This document shows positions 22,291 to 29,057 of a DNA stretch of 29,273 nucleotides, in pieces. The DNA is from an uncultured Azospirillum sp. (lineage in GTDB: Bacteria; Pseudomonadota; Alphaproteobacteria; RF32; CAG-239): the NCBI GenBank assembly GCA_900538765.1, contig UQAB01000025.1:1-29273 (forward strand), written 5' to 3'. The translations under genes were made by a program, and so were the position numbers. The notes beneath the pieces were generated by a model. The model was not told the origin of the DNA. It ran no database searches and saw only the letters and a list, made by a program, of their open reading frames with translations. Numbering within the stretch: position 1 is the first letter of the stretch; each line of letters starts with the position of its first letter.

Positions 22291-23424
22291 TCAAAATCTA
22301 AACAGTTTTTTTTGGTCTGTTTGGCTTTTGAATAAATCAAGAAAGGCGCCGCACGGGCAAAAAAATCGGCACCAGGGGCGGGGAATAAACAGGGCGAAAA
22401 ACAGCGACGCAATGAAAATGACAATGGCGCTCACAGGGGCATATTCAGGTTTGAATGCGCTGAACGGCTCAAGACTTGCAATATTGACCCAGCTTCCGGC
22501 AAAAAACAATCCCGCGCACATTATCAAAACCGCCAGACGAAAGTATTCAAGCCCTGCCAGCACTTTTCTGAACCTTAATTTCTGCCGGCAGCATTTCCCG
22601 GCCGCTTCCTGCAAAGCGCCAAACGGGCAGAGATAAAAGCAATAAAAGTTTTTTCGGGTAAATATCGGCAGAAAGATTGATGTGGCAAAAACAATGAACA
22701 GAATCCATTGCCAGGTTTCCGGAATTCCGTTTATCAGCCATGAGGCAATTTTTGTTACGGAGAGCATATTGCCTTGCCAAAAACCCATAATAAAAACAGC
22801 GGACAATAAAACCGGAAAACGCAGTTGTTTCAGTTTTTGCGGATAAAAGTAACAACCGAGAGCCGCCAAAAAAAGCAGCAACAGACAACACCCCTCCAAT
22901 GCCTTTCCGGCAGAAGACGGAGACGCCTCTTGTTGCAGCATATTCCCTAAAACCAGGTGAATGCTGTCCTTGATGGCAGAGCTGGACATTGTCGCTCCGG
23001 AAACAGCGTCAACATCATGAACATAAGCGTCGGAAATATTTTTGCCAATCCAGTTTTTCAAAAAGCCCGAAGAAATAACCTGCTCAAAAAAATGGGGCGT
23101 TTCCGTATTTTCCAACGGCAATATGTCGATGATGACATTTTGTGTGTCAATGCCGATTACCATGGGAATAGGCCCTCCATAACCGGATATGTCGTCAGCG
23201 GCAGGGCTGGTGAAGACAAGCCGTCCTGCCGGCATTCCTTGTTTGAAGATGTATCCGTCTTTCAGTGTCAGTCCTTTTTCTTTGAAAATTTGCTCGGCAT
23301 AACCGGCGGCGTTTTCCTGAGCGGAAAGCGTCTGTTTAAGGGGAAAACCGCCGATTTGTCCGTATATAAACGCGGTCATGAACATTAAAACGGTTATGGC
23401 TGAAATTTTTAAAAGAATCTTCAT
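22291..23424 (-). CDS. NosR/RnfG-like FMN-binding, Fe-S membrane protein
   Basis: A 377-aa inner-membrane redox protein. A first membrane helix (7-22) precedes a periplasmic FMN-binding domain (about 55-162) with the covalent flavin motif DAVSGAT, Thr145 being the likely attachment site. Four or more membrane helices follow from about 178, carrying two CX3CP motifs, C262-F-Y-L-C266PFGA and C352-R-F-F-C356PCGA, as in NosR, NapH and related polyferredoxins. The C-terminal 8Fe-8S ferredoxin domain of NosR is absent, so this is a short form that may pass electrons across the membrane to a periplasmic reductase or maturation partner. AAGGA precedes the ATG. It lies downstream of a short-ORF RNA with its own terminator. 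Confidence 0.88.
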   Translation of the reverse strand: MKILLKISAITVLMFMTAFIYGQIGGFPLKQTLSAQENAAGYAEQIFKEKGLTLKDGYIFKQGMPAGRLVFTSPAADDISGYGGPIPMVIGIDTQNVIIDILPLENTETPHFFEQVISSGFLKNWIGKNISDAYVHDVDAVSGATMSSSAIKDSIHLVLGNMLQQEASPSSAGKALEGCCLLLLFLAALGCYFYPQKLKQLRFPVLLSAVFIMGFWQGNMLSVTKIASWLINGIPETWQWILFIVFATSIFLPIFTRKNFYCFYLCPFGALQEAAGKCCRQKLRFRKVLAGLEYFRLAVLIMCAGLFFAGSWVNIASLEPFSAFKPEYAPVSAIVIFIASLFFALFIPRPWCRFFCPCGAFLDLFKSQTDQKKLFRF

Positions 23425-23503
23425 TTGTAGTCCTTATATTAAAAATAACTGCAAATATGTTATTTCGTTATAAAACAAAATCAAGAGATTTATATAAACA
23501 AAA

Positions 23504-23533
23504 GCGAAGGTTTGCTGTTGTGCAAACCTTCGC
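23504..23533 (-). terminator. Terminator of the short-ORF RNA
   Basis: A perfect 12-bp stem GCGAAGGTTTGC/GCAAACCTTCGC with a 6-nt loop; TTTTGTTT follows on the minus strand, 80 nt before the NosR-like gene. Confidence 0.85.
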
Positions 23534-23554
23534 CTCCCGGATTGTTGCCGTCCG

Positions 23555-23605
23555 TTAAGGGACAATAACCCGAAAAGAAGAGCGACTTTCTTGGGATAAT
23601 GTCAT
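23555..23605 (-). CDS. 16-codon ORF, possible leader peptide or small RNA-borne peptide
   Basis: MTLSQESRSSFRVIVP followed by TAA. AGGAAGAG lies 5 nt before the ATG and a promoter (TTGCTT at 23648-23653, 17 nt, TATTAA at 23625-23630) fits a start near 23618. The end of the ORF can form a 12-position helix with the sequence just after its stop (CGGGTTATTGTC with GGCAACAATCCG, one mismatch), and a strong terminator follows. It could be an attenuator leader for the NosR-like gene or an independent RNA of about 130 nt. Bases 23634-23750 show nothing else. Confidence 0.45.
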   Translation of the reverse strand: MTLSQESRSSFRVIVP

Positions 23606-23750
23606 ATTTACTCTTCCTAATATATTAATAACAATGTTTTTTGCTAAAAGCAAGAATAATTTGCAATGTTTGTTTGTCTATTTAAAATGTAAAAACCTTA
23701 GATTGTTTTTAAAGAGGCTAATCATCAAATCAGACTAATTTAATAATATC

Positions 23751-23783
23751 AAAAAAGGCTCCGCTGACAGGCGGAACCTTTTG
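23751..23783 (-). terminator. Terminator of the SlyB-like gene
   Basis: AAAAGGCTCCGC pairs with GCGGAACCTTTT. The plus-strand mismatch is a U-G wobble on the minus strand, which ends with a run of six T. Confidence 0.85.
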
Positions 23784-23802
23784 TATTTTATAGTCAAAAC
23801 CG

Positions 23803-24258
23803 TTAGTTATACGGAATAACGCGTGCTTGCGGTCCGTAAATAACCAGACATTTTTCACCGACTGTCATCAAAACGTCGTTTCCTTGCGTAACCGTAACAA
23901 CACCGCCGTTTTGCAGTTGAATGACATATTCATAGCCGGCCTGTTTGGATAAGCCGTCCTGAGCGATGTCACCGGCGATACCGCCGACAATGGCGCCGCC
24001 CAAAGCGCCGAGAACGCCCGCAGTCGATCCTCTGCCGATTTGCGACCCGGCAACACCGCCGGCAACCGTGCCGAGCAGGGCGCCGCCGCCATTCTCATTT
24101 CTGACAATGACTTTACGTACGCTGATAATTGTTCCGATTTGTGCTGACTGAACGGTATTAACGTTTTGTACGGCATAATCGTCGGCGCCTATGTTTGAGG
24201 TGCAGGCTGCCGTCAGCATCAAAACCGGAAGCATTAAGGATAAGGCGGTTTTTTTCAT
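23803..24258 (-). CDS. SlyB/Pcp-like outer-membrane lipoprotein with glycine-zipper domain
   Basis: 151 aa. The signal peptide ends in the lipobox LTAAC, with lipidation at Cys19. A central glycine zipper (about 58-98: GGGALLGTVAGGVAGSQIGRG...LGGAIVGGIAGDIAQ) is the 2TM glycine-zipper domain of SlyB/Pcp. The C-terminal part (YVIQLQNGGVVTVTQGNDVLMTVGEKCLVIYGPQARVIPYN) matches the family's beta-rich tail. It is thought to stabilise the outer membrane under stress. AGGAG precedes the ATG. It is divergent from asnS; their promoters share a palindrome. Confidence 0.93.
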   Translation of the reverse strand: MKKTALSLMLPVLMLTAACTSNIGADDYAVQNVNTVQSAQIGTIISVRKVIVRNENGGGALLGTVAGGVAGSQIGRGSTAGVLGALGGAIVGGIAGDIAQDGLSKQAGYEYVIQLQNGGVVTVTQGNDVLMTVGEKCLVIYGPQARVIPYN

Positions 24259-24290
24259 GTGGTTTTCTCCTAAAAATAAAATTCACGTTG

Positions 24291-24318
24291 ATTTTATACT
24301 CGTAAATATAATTGTCAA
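24291..24318 (-). promoter_or_regulatory. Promoter of the SlyB-like gene
   Basis: On the minus strand: TTGACA (24313-24318), 16 nt, TAAAAT (24291-24296). Confidence 0.6.
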
Positions 24319-24330
24319 TCTGGACAATTA
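24309..24330. promoter_or_regulatory. Operator-like palindrome between slyB-like gene and asnS
   Basis: TAATTGTC (24309-24316), six bases, GACAATTA (24323-24330): perfect 8-bp arms. It covers the -35 boxes of both divergent promoters, so one dimeric regulator could control both. Confidence 0.5.
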
Positions 24331-24349
24331 AATAGAAGTGATGTATATA
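24321..24349 (+). promoter_or_regulatory. Promoter of asnS
   Basis: TGGACA (24321-24326), 17 nt, TATATA (24344-24349). Just downstream GGCAATTG occurs twice, 14 nt apart (24355 and 24369). Confidence 0.5.
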
Positions 24350-24404
24350 TTTGAGGCAATTGTTCATTGGCAATTGGAAATAAGAAGAATAATGAGGTAA
24401 AATA

Positions 24405-25793
24405 ATGTTAAAAAGAACAAAAATTGTAAAGCTTCTGGCCGCAGAACAAGCCCTGCCGGAAGTGTTGGTCAAAGGCTGGGTCAGAACCAGAAGAGATGCG
24501 AAAGATTTTTCCTTTATTGAATTGAATGACGGTTCCTGCCTGAAAAATATTCAGATTATTGCCAATAACACTTTGCCGAATTATAACGATGTCAAAAAAA
24601 TCACGACAGGTTCTTCCGTTGCCGTTACCGGTGCATTGGTCGAGTCTAAGGGCGGCAGCCAGAAATACGAAGTTATTGCCGACAATATCGAAATTTACAG
24701 CCTGGCGCCGGATGATTTTCCGCTGCAAAAGAAAAAGCATACGGATGAGTTTTTGCGTTCAATCGCTCACCTGCGCCCGAGAACCAACAAATACGGCGCG
24801 GCGTTTCGGATTCGTTCTCAGCTGTCTTATGCCGTTCATAAGTTTTTTCAGGAGCGCGGCTTCAAATATGTCCACACGCCGATTATTACCGGCTCGGACT
24901 GTGAAGGGGCAGGGGAAATGTTTCAGGTTACCACGCTGGATTTGAATAATCCGCCGCGTACCAAAGACGGAAAGATTGATTACAGCCGGGATTTCTTTGG
25001 CAAGGAAGCGCATTTGACCGTGTCCGGCCAGTTGAACGGCGAAATGTATGCCACGGCGCTGGGCGATATCTATACATTTGGCCCGACTTTCCGCGCTGAA
25101 AATTCCAACACGCCGCGCCACGCTGCGGAATTCTGGATGATTGAACCGGAAATGGCCTTTGCCGATATTTACGATGATATGGATTTGGCGGAAGACATGG
25201 TGCGTTTTTGCGTCCGGGATGTTATGGAAAACTGCGCTGAAGATTTGGAACTGTTTGAGAAGTACGTAGACCCGACGTTGAAGGAAACACTGGATAACAT
25301 CATGAATAACGATTTTGCCCGCATTACCTATAGCGAAGCTATTGAAATCATGAAAAAATCCGGTAAAAAGTTTGAATATACGCCGGAATACGGCATTGAC
25401 CTGCAGACGGAGCATGAACGCTATCTGGCGGAAGAACATTTCAAAAAGCCGGTGATTGTCCGCGATTATCCGAAAGAGATTAAAGCTTTTTACATGAAGC
25501 TGAATCCCGATGGCAAAACCGTTGCTGCCATGGATGTTCTTGTGCCGCGGATTGGCGAGCTGATAGGCGGTTCCCAGCGTGAAGACAATTATGAATTGCT
25601 GTTGAAACGCATTGAGGAAAACGGCATGTGCGAAGCCGATTATGACTGGTATCTTGATTCCCGCCGTTACGGTTCCGTGCCGCACGCCGGTTTCGGCCTG
25701 GGGTTTGAACGGATGATGATGCTGGTAACCGGTATAACCAACATTCGCGACGTTATTCCTTTCCCGAGAACGCCGAATTCGGTTAACTTCTAG
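24405..25793 (+). CDS. asnS: Asparaginyl-tRNA synthetase
   Basis: Cytosolic class IIb aminoacyl-tRNA synthetase charging tRNA-Asn with asparagine. Length 462 aa is normal. An N-terminal OB-fold anticodon-binding domain spans about 15-105 (VKGWVRTRRDAKDFSFIELND). Class II motif 2 is at about 229 (FRAENSNTPRHAAEFWMIEPEM, with the NT/H segment typical of AsnRS rather than AspRS) and motif 3 at about 429-443 (GFGLGFERMMMLVTG). The end IRDVIPFPRTPNSVNF is the usual AsnRS terminus. GAGG precedes the ATG by 7 nt. Many alphaproteobacteria lack AsnRS and use AspRS plus GatCAB, so presence here is a lineage marker or a transfer. Confidence 0.98.
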   Translation: MLKRTKIVKLLAAEQALPEVLVKGWVRTRRDAKDFSFIELNDGSCLKNIQIIANNTLPNYNDVKKITTGSSVAVTGALVESKGGSQKYEVIADNIEIYSLAPDDFPLQKKKHTDEFLRSIAHLRPRTNKYGAAFRIRSQLSYAVHKFFQERGFKYVHTPIITGSDCEGAGEMFQVTTLDLNNPPRTKDGKIDYSRDFFGKEAHLTVSGQLNGEMYATALGDIYTFGPTFRAENSNTPRHAAEFWMIEPEMAFADIYDDMDLAEDMVRFCVRDVMENCAEDLELFEKYVDPTLKETLDNIMNNDFARITYSEAIEIMKKSGKKFEYTPEYGIDLQTEHERYLAEEHFKKPVIVRDYPKEIKAFYMKLNPDGKTVAAMDVLVPRIGELIGGSQREDNYELLLKRIEENGMCEADYDWYLDSRRYGSVPHAGFGLGFERMMMLVTGITNIRDVIPFPRTPNSVNF

Positions 25794-25807
25794 ACGATGG
25801 AGGAAAA

Positions 25808-26284
25808 ATGCGGCGGGTAATGTTGTTATTGGCGTTTCTTTGGGCTTTCGGCTTTTGCCGGGAGTCCTTCGCCGCATTTTATTTTGCGGATTCTCCAAAC
25901 GGGCTGCCGTCTTGTCAAAATCCGGTTTTGCTTGAGCGGGTTCTGGCTGAGATAAAAAAATATCAGGAAGACAATCCGCCTCAAAACATCAAGGAGCGCC
26001 GCAAACAGCAGCTTTTGCTGAAAAATCTGAATGGATTTATTCCCGTAGACAGCCGCGTCTTCACCTCAAAAGACGAACCGCGGACAGCCAACCGCCTGAT
26101 TACCGTAAAAATCAACCGGGGTTTGGATGATTCCGAATTAGTCCTCTGCAAAAGCTCGGGTCGCGGCGAAAAATACAATATTTACCTGCTGGTTTATCCC
26201 GACGGCAATGAGGGATATATTGTTGATATCCTCAATTTTGTTCCGATACAAGTCGGAATGCCCGAACTAAGCTTTTCTTACTGA
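25808..26284 (+). CDS. Secreted hypothetical protein
   Basis: 158 aa with signal peptide (MRRVMLLLAFLWAFGFCRESFAA, cut near residue 22). The mature part is soluble: FADSPNGLPSCQNPVLLERVLAEIKKYQ, a basic helix (ERRKQQLLLKNL), and a C-terminal beta-rich segment (LLVYPDGNEGYIVDILNFVP). One Cys pair (residues about 37 and 110) could form a disulfide. A family similar to conserved periplasmic alphaproteobacterial proteins seems likely but is not identified. GGAGG is the ribosome binding site, 14 nt after asnS, so it is probably co-transcribed with asnS. Confidence 0.85.
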   Translation: MRRVMLLLAFLWAFGFCRESFAAFYFADSPNGLPSCQNPVLLERVLAEIKKYQEDNPPQNIKERRKQQLLLKNLNGFIPVDSRVFTSKDEPRTANRLITVKINRGLDDSELVLCKSSGRGEKYNIYLLVYPDGNEGYIVDILNFVPIQVGMPELSFSY

Positions 26285-26301
26285 TTTTTTTATAAAATCT
26301 A

Positions 26302-26329
26302 TTGTCTTTTTTCAAAAAACGGCTATTAT
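26302..26329 (+). promoter_or_regulatory. Candidate promoter of rpoH
   Basis: TTGTCT (26302-26307), 16 nt, TATTAT (26324-26329). Confidence 0.45.
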
Positions 26330-26378
26330 ATAAAGCTGTTGCGAAAGATAAATTCCGCATGAAAGAAGGTTGGTTTTA

Positions 26379-27290
26379 ATGAGTAAAAGTTCTGCGCTTG
26401 CAGTTGTAAATACAAAGGCTAATCTGCCGGTTCTGGCAGAAGAAAACAGTCTGGTTTCATACTTTGAAAAGATTAAAAATTTTCCGGTTCTGAGTGAAGA
26501 AGACGAACAGAATCTTGTCCGCCGCTTTCAGAACAATGGAGATCTTGCAGCGGCTCAGCAGTTGGTAACCTCGCATCTGCGCCTTGCCGCAAAAATCGCC
26601 CTGACTTATCGCCGTTACGGTTTGCCGTTGGCCGACATTATTTCCGAAGCAAATATCGGATTGATGCAGGCTGTGAAGAAATTCAGTCTGGATAAAAAAG
26701 TCCGCCTGGCAACTTATGCTATGTGGTGGATAAAGGCTGCGATTAACGATTATATCCTTCGCTCTTGGTCTTTGGTCAAAATCGGCACGATTGCCGCCCA
26801 GAAAAAGCTTTTTTACAATCTGAACCGCATCAAGGCGCGTTTGGGGCTTTTTGACAATAAGGAGCTTGAACCGGAAGTCGTCAAAACGATAGCCAAAGAA
26901 TTGGTCGTTGAAGAAAAAGACGTTGTCGAAATGAATCGTCGTTTGGGCGGGGACAAATCTTTGAACGTTACCGCCGGTGACGACAGCGAAGATGAAAAAA
27001 TTGACTTCGTTGTTGATGCCCGCCAAAACATTGAAGGGGCTCTTGCACTCCGTCAGGAAAAACAGTTGCGCCGCGATATCCTGCGCCGTTGTTTGGCTTC
27101 CCTGAATGAACGCGAACAATATATTATAGCTCATCGTATGTTAACCGATGAGCCTGAAACGCTGGATGATATTGGCGTCAGATTCGGCATCAGCCGCGAA
27201 CGTGTCCGCCAGATTGAAAAAAAAGCTTTTGAACGTTTGTCTGCCGTTGTCCGGGATGAAATGGCAAAAGTAAAAGATTTGGCGGCATAG
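26379..27290 (+). CDS. rpoH: Heat-shock sigma factor RpoH (sigma-32)
   Basis: A 303-aa alternative sigma factor that directs RNA polymerase to heat-shock genes such as clpB. The ATG at 26379 is preferred over the TTG at 26370; AAGG lies about 10 nt before it. Region 2 (about 50-120) contains HLRLAAKIALTYRRYGLPLADIISEANIGLMQA and the 2.3-2.4 helix LATYAMWWIKAAINDYILRS. The RpoH box at about 141 (QKKLFYNL) separates RpoH from RpoD and RpoS. Region 4 has a helix-turn-helix (ETLDDIGVRFGISRERVRQIEKKAFERL). It stops directly against the next small ORF. A clpB promoter of RpoH type lies in the same window. Confidence 0.97.
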   Translation: MSKSSALAVVNTKANLPVLAEENSLVSYFEKIKNFPVLSEEDEQNLVRRFQNNGDLAAAQQLVTSHLRLAAKIALTYRRYGLPLADIISEANIGLMQAVKKFSLDKKVRLATYAMWWIKAAINDYILRSWSLVKIGTIAAQKKLFYNLNRIKARLGLFDNKELEPEVVKTIAKELVVEEKDVVEMNRRLGGDKSLNVTAGDDSEDEKIDFVVDARQNIEGALALRQEKQLRRDILRRCLASLNEREQYIIAHRMLTDEPETLDDIGVRFGISRERVRQIEKKAFERLSAVVRDEMAKVKDLAA

Positions 27291-27467
27291 ATGACACAAA
27301 TAACCGACAGTGAATTTATATTCAAGAACCATCCGTCACCGAGTTACGACACGGCAGAATTACAAAAGAGCTTAAGGCGCCTGCTTGCAAAAGTCCGTAA
27401 ACTCCGTGAAAAGAAGAACGAAAACGCTAATCTGATTGTTTATAAAGAACAAAGCCGCTCCGTATAG
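27291..27467 (+). CDS. Small basic protein adjoining rpoH, 58 aa
   Basis: An ATG follows the rpoH TAG with no intervening base. The frame is MTQITDSEFIFKNHPSPSYD, then a Lys/Arg/Leu-rich helix LQKSLRRLLAKVRKLREKKN. It ends inside the hairpin that terminates the transcript. Length and composition are those of a small helical protein, and direct abutment suggests translational coupling with rpoH. It may be an accessory or anti-sigma-like peptide, but nothing in the sequence shows this; it could also be spurious. Confidence 0.6.
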   Translation: MTQITDSEFIFKNHPSPSYDTAELQKSLRRLLAKVRKLREKKNENANLIVYKEQSRSV

Positions 27468-27478
27468 CGGCTTTATTT
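27451..27478. terminator. Shared terminator between rpoH operon and the secreted paralogue
   Basis: AAAGCCGCT (27451-27459) pairs with AGCGGCTTT (27466-27474). T-rich flanks occur on both strands, so it could end both convergent transcripts. Confidence 0.7.
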
Positions 27479-27479
27479 G

Positions 27480-28271
27480 CTAATATTCCAATACCGGGCG
27501 GACATAAGAATAATACTTGCCCGCTCTGTCGCGAGCGCCGAGACCGGTGGCATCATAACCGCTTGCTTTAAGAAAAGCCCAGCTGTATTTAGAGCCTGGA
27601 TATCCTGAAGAAGACCAAAAATTTTCTTCACTCAGGCTGCTTCCACCGACAGGATCTCCGCCAATCTTGTCAATGGCACTGTTAATTGCGGTAAGATTAT
27701 TCGCGATACTGTGTAAAACACCGGCAGCGGGAAGACACCATTTTCCCTTTGTTTCAGGAGCGTTGACAGGGACATATTCTTTTGCAGCCCAAGCAGCGGG
27801 ATATTTGCTTTGATCACCGTAAGACGTAATAATTTTAGTATTAAAACAGCTTTCTCTGTCATTCATAATATGCTGAGCTGTACTTGAGGTTGTCAATCCC
27901 GGAACATTGGTTTGTTCCGTTGACCAGGCGATCCCCTTGTTTGTTTTGTTAGCGGCAAGAATCTGTCCGCCTCCGGAAGCCCCATAAGTATAAACAACAA
28001 TCCCCAAAGGTTTTTTTCCGGAAACAAGGTCATAGGAACAGGTATTATCCGTGTAATAAATCCAACCGATTTGACAATCAAGACTGCTTGTATTTTTATC
28101 TCCGACACAAAACCACTCATTGCCAAAAGGGCATTTGACTCCTTGTTCAGGACATGCAGCATCTGTATATCCTAAAGCTTTGCAGTCTTGAGTCGGCAAG
28201 CACTCTGCCGTAGCGGCAAGAGGAAATAAAGCACCTAAAAAAGCGACGGATAATAATTTTGTTGTATTCAT
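27480..28271 (-). CDS. Secreted cysteine-rich protein with FISUMP/DUF1566-like C-terminus
   Basis: 263 aa, paralogue of the gene at 10150-10938. The start MNTTKLLSVAFLGALF at 28271 is preferred (GAGG 8 nt upstream; the frame from 28289 adds six residues). The signal peptide is cut after ATA. The cysteine-rich segment QDCKALGYTDAACPEQGVKCPFGNEWFC aligns with the paralogue, as do DNTCSYDLVSGKKPLGIVV, KGKWCLPAAGVLHSI, FWSSSGYPGSKYSWAF and the terminal YVRPVLEY. The function is unknown; the FISUMP-type C-terminal fold suggests binding of a surface ligand. It is preceded by a good promoter and an RNA leader with a long closing stem. Confidence 0.9.
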   Translation of the reverse strand: MNTTKLLSVAFLGALFPLAATAECLPTQDCKALGYTDAACPEQGVKCPFGNEWFCVGDKNTSSLDCQIGWIYYTDNTCSYDLVSGKKPLGIVVYTYGASGGGQILAANKTNKGIAWSTEQTNVPGLTTSSTAQHIMNDRESCFNTKIITSYGDQSKYPAAWAAKEYVPVNAPETKGKWCLPAAGVLHSIANNLTAINSAIDKIGGDPVGGSSLSEENFWSSSGYPGSKYSWAFLKASGYDATGLGARDRAGKYYSYVRPVLEY

Positions 28272-28285
28272 TAGCACATCCTCTC

Positions 28286-28435
28286 TCAAAATAAAGTATA
28301 GATGTGCGGACTTGGTACCGTTGTTTGTGTGGTCAATTGTTGTGTTATGAAAATATACGATTTTAAAAGGTCAAAATGCGGCATATAAAAAGCCGTTGAA
28401 TATAAATAGTATTCTTTGACATCATCACCTTCCAT
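28286..28435 (-). CDS. Possible 49-aa upstream ORF in the leader
   Basis: MEGDDVKEYYLYSTAFYMPH... runs from 28435 to a TGA 14 nt before the main gene's ATG, inside the structured leader. There is no good Shine-Dalgarno. An overlapping 19-codon ORF (ATG at 28422, preceded by AAGG) is an alternative. It is kept as a candidate only. Confidence 0.25.
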   Translation of the reverse strand: MEGDDVKEYYLYSTAFYMPHFDLLKSYIFITQQLTTQTTVPSPHIYTLF

Positions 28436-28471
28436 ACCGCTTGTTTTCGCTCAGGTACCAAATCCACACAT
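28302..28471 (-). promoter_or_regulatory. Structured leader RNA with an 18-bp closing stem
   Basis: On the minus strand GTGTGGATTTGGTACC (28469-28454) pairs with GGTACCAAGTCCGCAC (28319-28304), extended by two pairs to 18 bp. The two deviations are G-U wobbles on the minus strand only, so the RNA strand is minus. The predicted start lies at the base of this stem. Inside are hairpin CGGC/GCCG (28398-28378 region) and A/T-rich sequence. The leader ends about 30 nt before the ATG. Confidence 0.6.
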
Positions 28472-28475
28472 TTTC

Positions 28476-28504
28476 ATTATATTATTATTTCGCAATAAAA
28501 TCAA
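28476..28504 (-). promoter_or_regulatory. Promoter of the secreted paralogue
   Basis: On the minus strand: TTGATT (28499-28504), 17 nt, TATAAT (28476-28481), immediately before the closing stem of the leader. Confidence 0.75.
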
Positions 28505-28626
28505 ATACAAATTAAAATATTATGTAAAAAAAATGACAAACAACATATACACAACCTTCAGTCTGGAGGTTTGCATTCTTCTCAAAATATTTTAAATTAC
28601 AGCCAGAGCAAAAAGGAAATCTAAAA

Positions 28627-29025
28627 ATGAATGAATATGAAGAACAGGTTTTAGAATGTCATAAAGCTATGGAGGTGGCAATAGCCGAACCATATAGTGT
28701 TGATTTGCTGCGTCTGCGCCAAAAGCTACTGCGAGAAGAAATGAATGAGCTTGATATTGAAATCAATTCGTTGATTGCCGAGCTGGAACAATCCGGAATA
28801 ACGCAAAAGGAAACGCGCGCCCGCATGATGAAAGAGCTTGCTGACCTGCAGTATGTTTTGAGCGGTATGGTTGTCGCTTTGGGCTTGCCGATGCAGGAGG
28901 CGTTCAGGCGTGTTCACCAGAGCAATATGTCAAAGTTGGTAAACGGCCATCCTTTGAAGCGCGAAGACGGTAAGTTTTTGAAAGGCCCGAACTACAAACC
29001 GCCCTTTCTTGATGATCTGATGTAA
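28627..29025 (+). CDS. MazG-like all-alpha NTP pyrophosphohydrolase
   Basis: 132 aa. A metal-dependent nucleotide pyrophosphohydrolase that would remove pyrophosphate from an NTP or related nucleotide. The four-helix pattern is visible: VDLLRLRQKLLREEMNELDIEI with the EExxE metal site near 37-41, then MMKELADLQYVLSGMVVALGL with the E-x2-D site near 70-73. The end AFRRVHQSNMSKL...DGKFLKGPNYKPP is typical of the MazG-like/phosphoribosyl-ATP-pyrophosphatase-like group found in bacteria and phages. AAGGA lies 9 nt before the ATG. It is a monocistronic gene with a terminator. Confidence 0.9.
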   Translation: MNEYEEQVLECHKAMEVAIAEPYSVDLLRLRQKLLREEMNELDIEINSLIAELEQSGITQKETRARMMKELADLQYVLSGMVVALGLPMQEAFRRVHQSNMSKLVNGHPLKREDGKFLKGPNYKPPFLDDLM

Positions 29026-29031
29026 AAGATT

Positions 29032-29056
29032 AAGGCTCCATCCCGGAGCCTTTTTT
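29032..29056. terminator. Terminator between the MazG-like gene and the converging paralogue
   Basis: AAGGCTCC (29032-29039) pairs with GGAGCCTT (29045-29052), followed by T on the plus strand. The convergent gene ends 2 nt further on. Confidence 0.8.
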
Positions 29057-29057
29057 A

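Noticed and set aside
24759..25898. Long minus-strand frame (379 codons) opposite asnS
   Set aside because: It is a shadow of the asnS coding frame; its translation has no family features, while the plus strand encodes a complete AsnRS.
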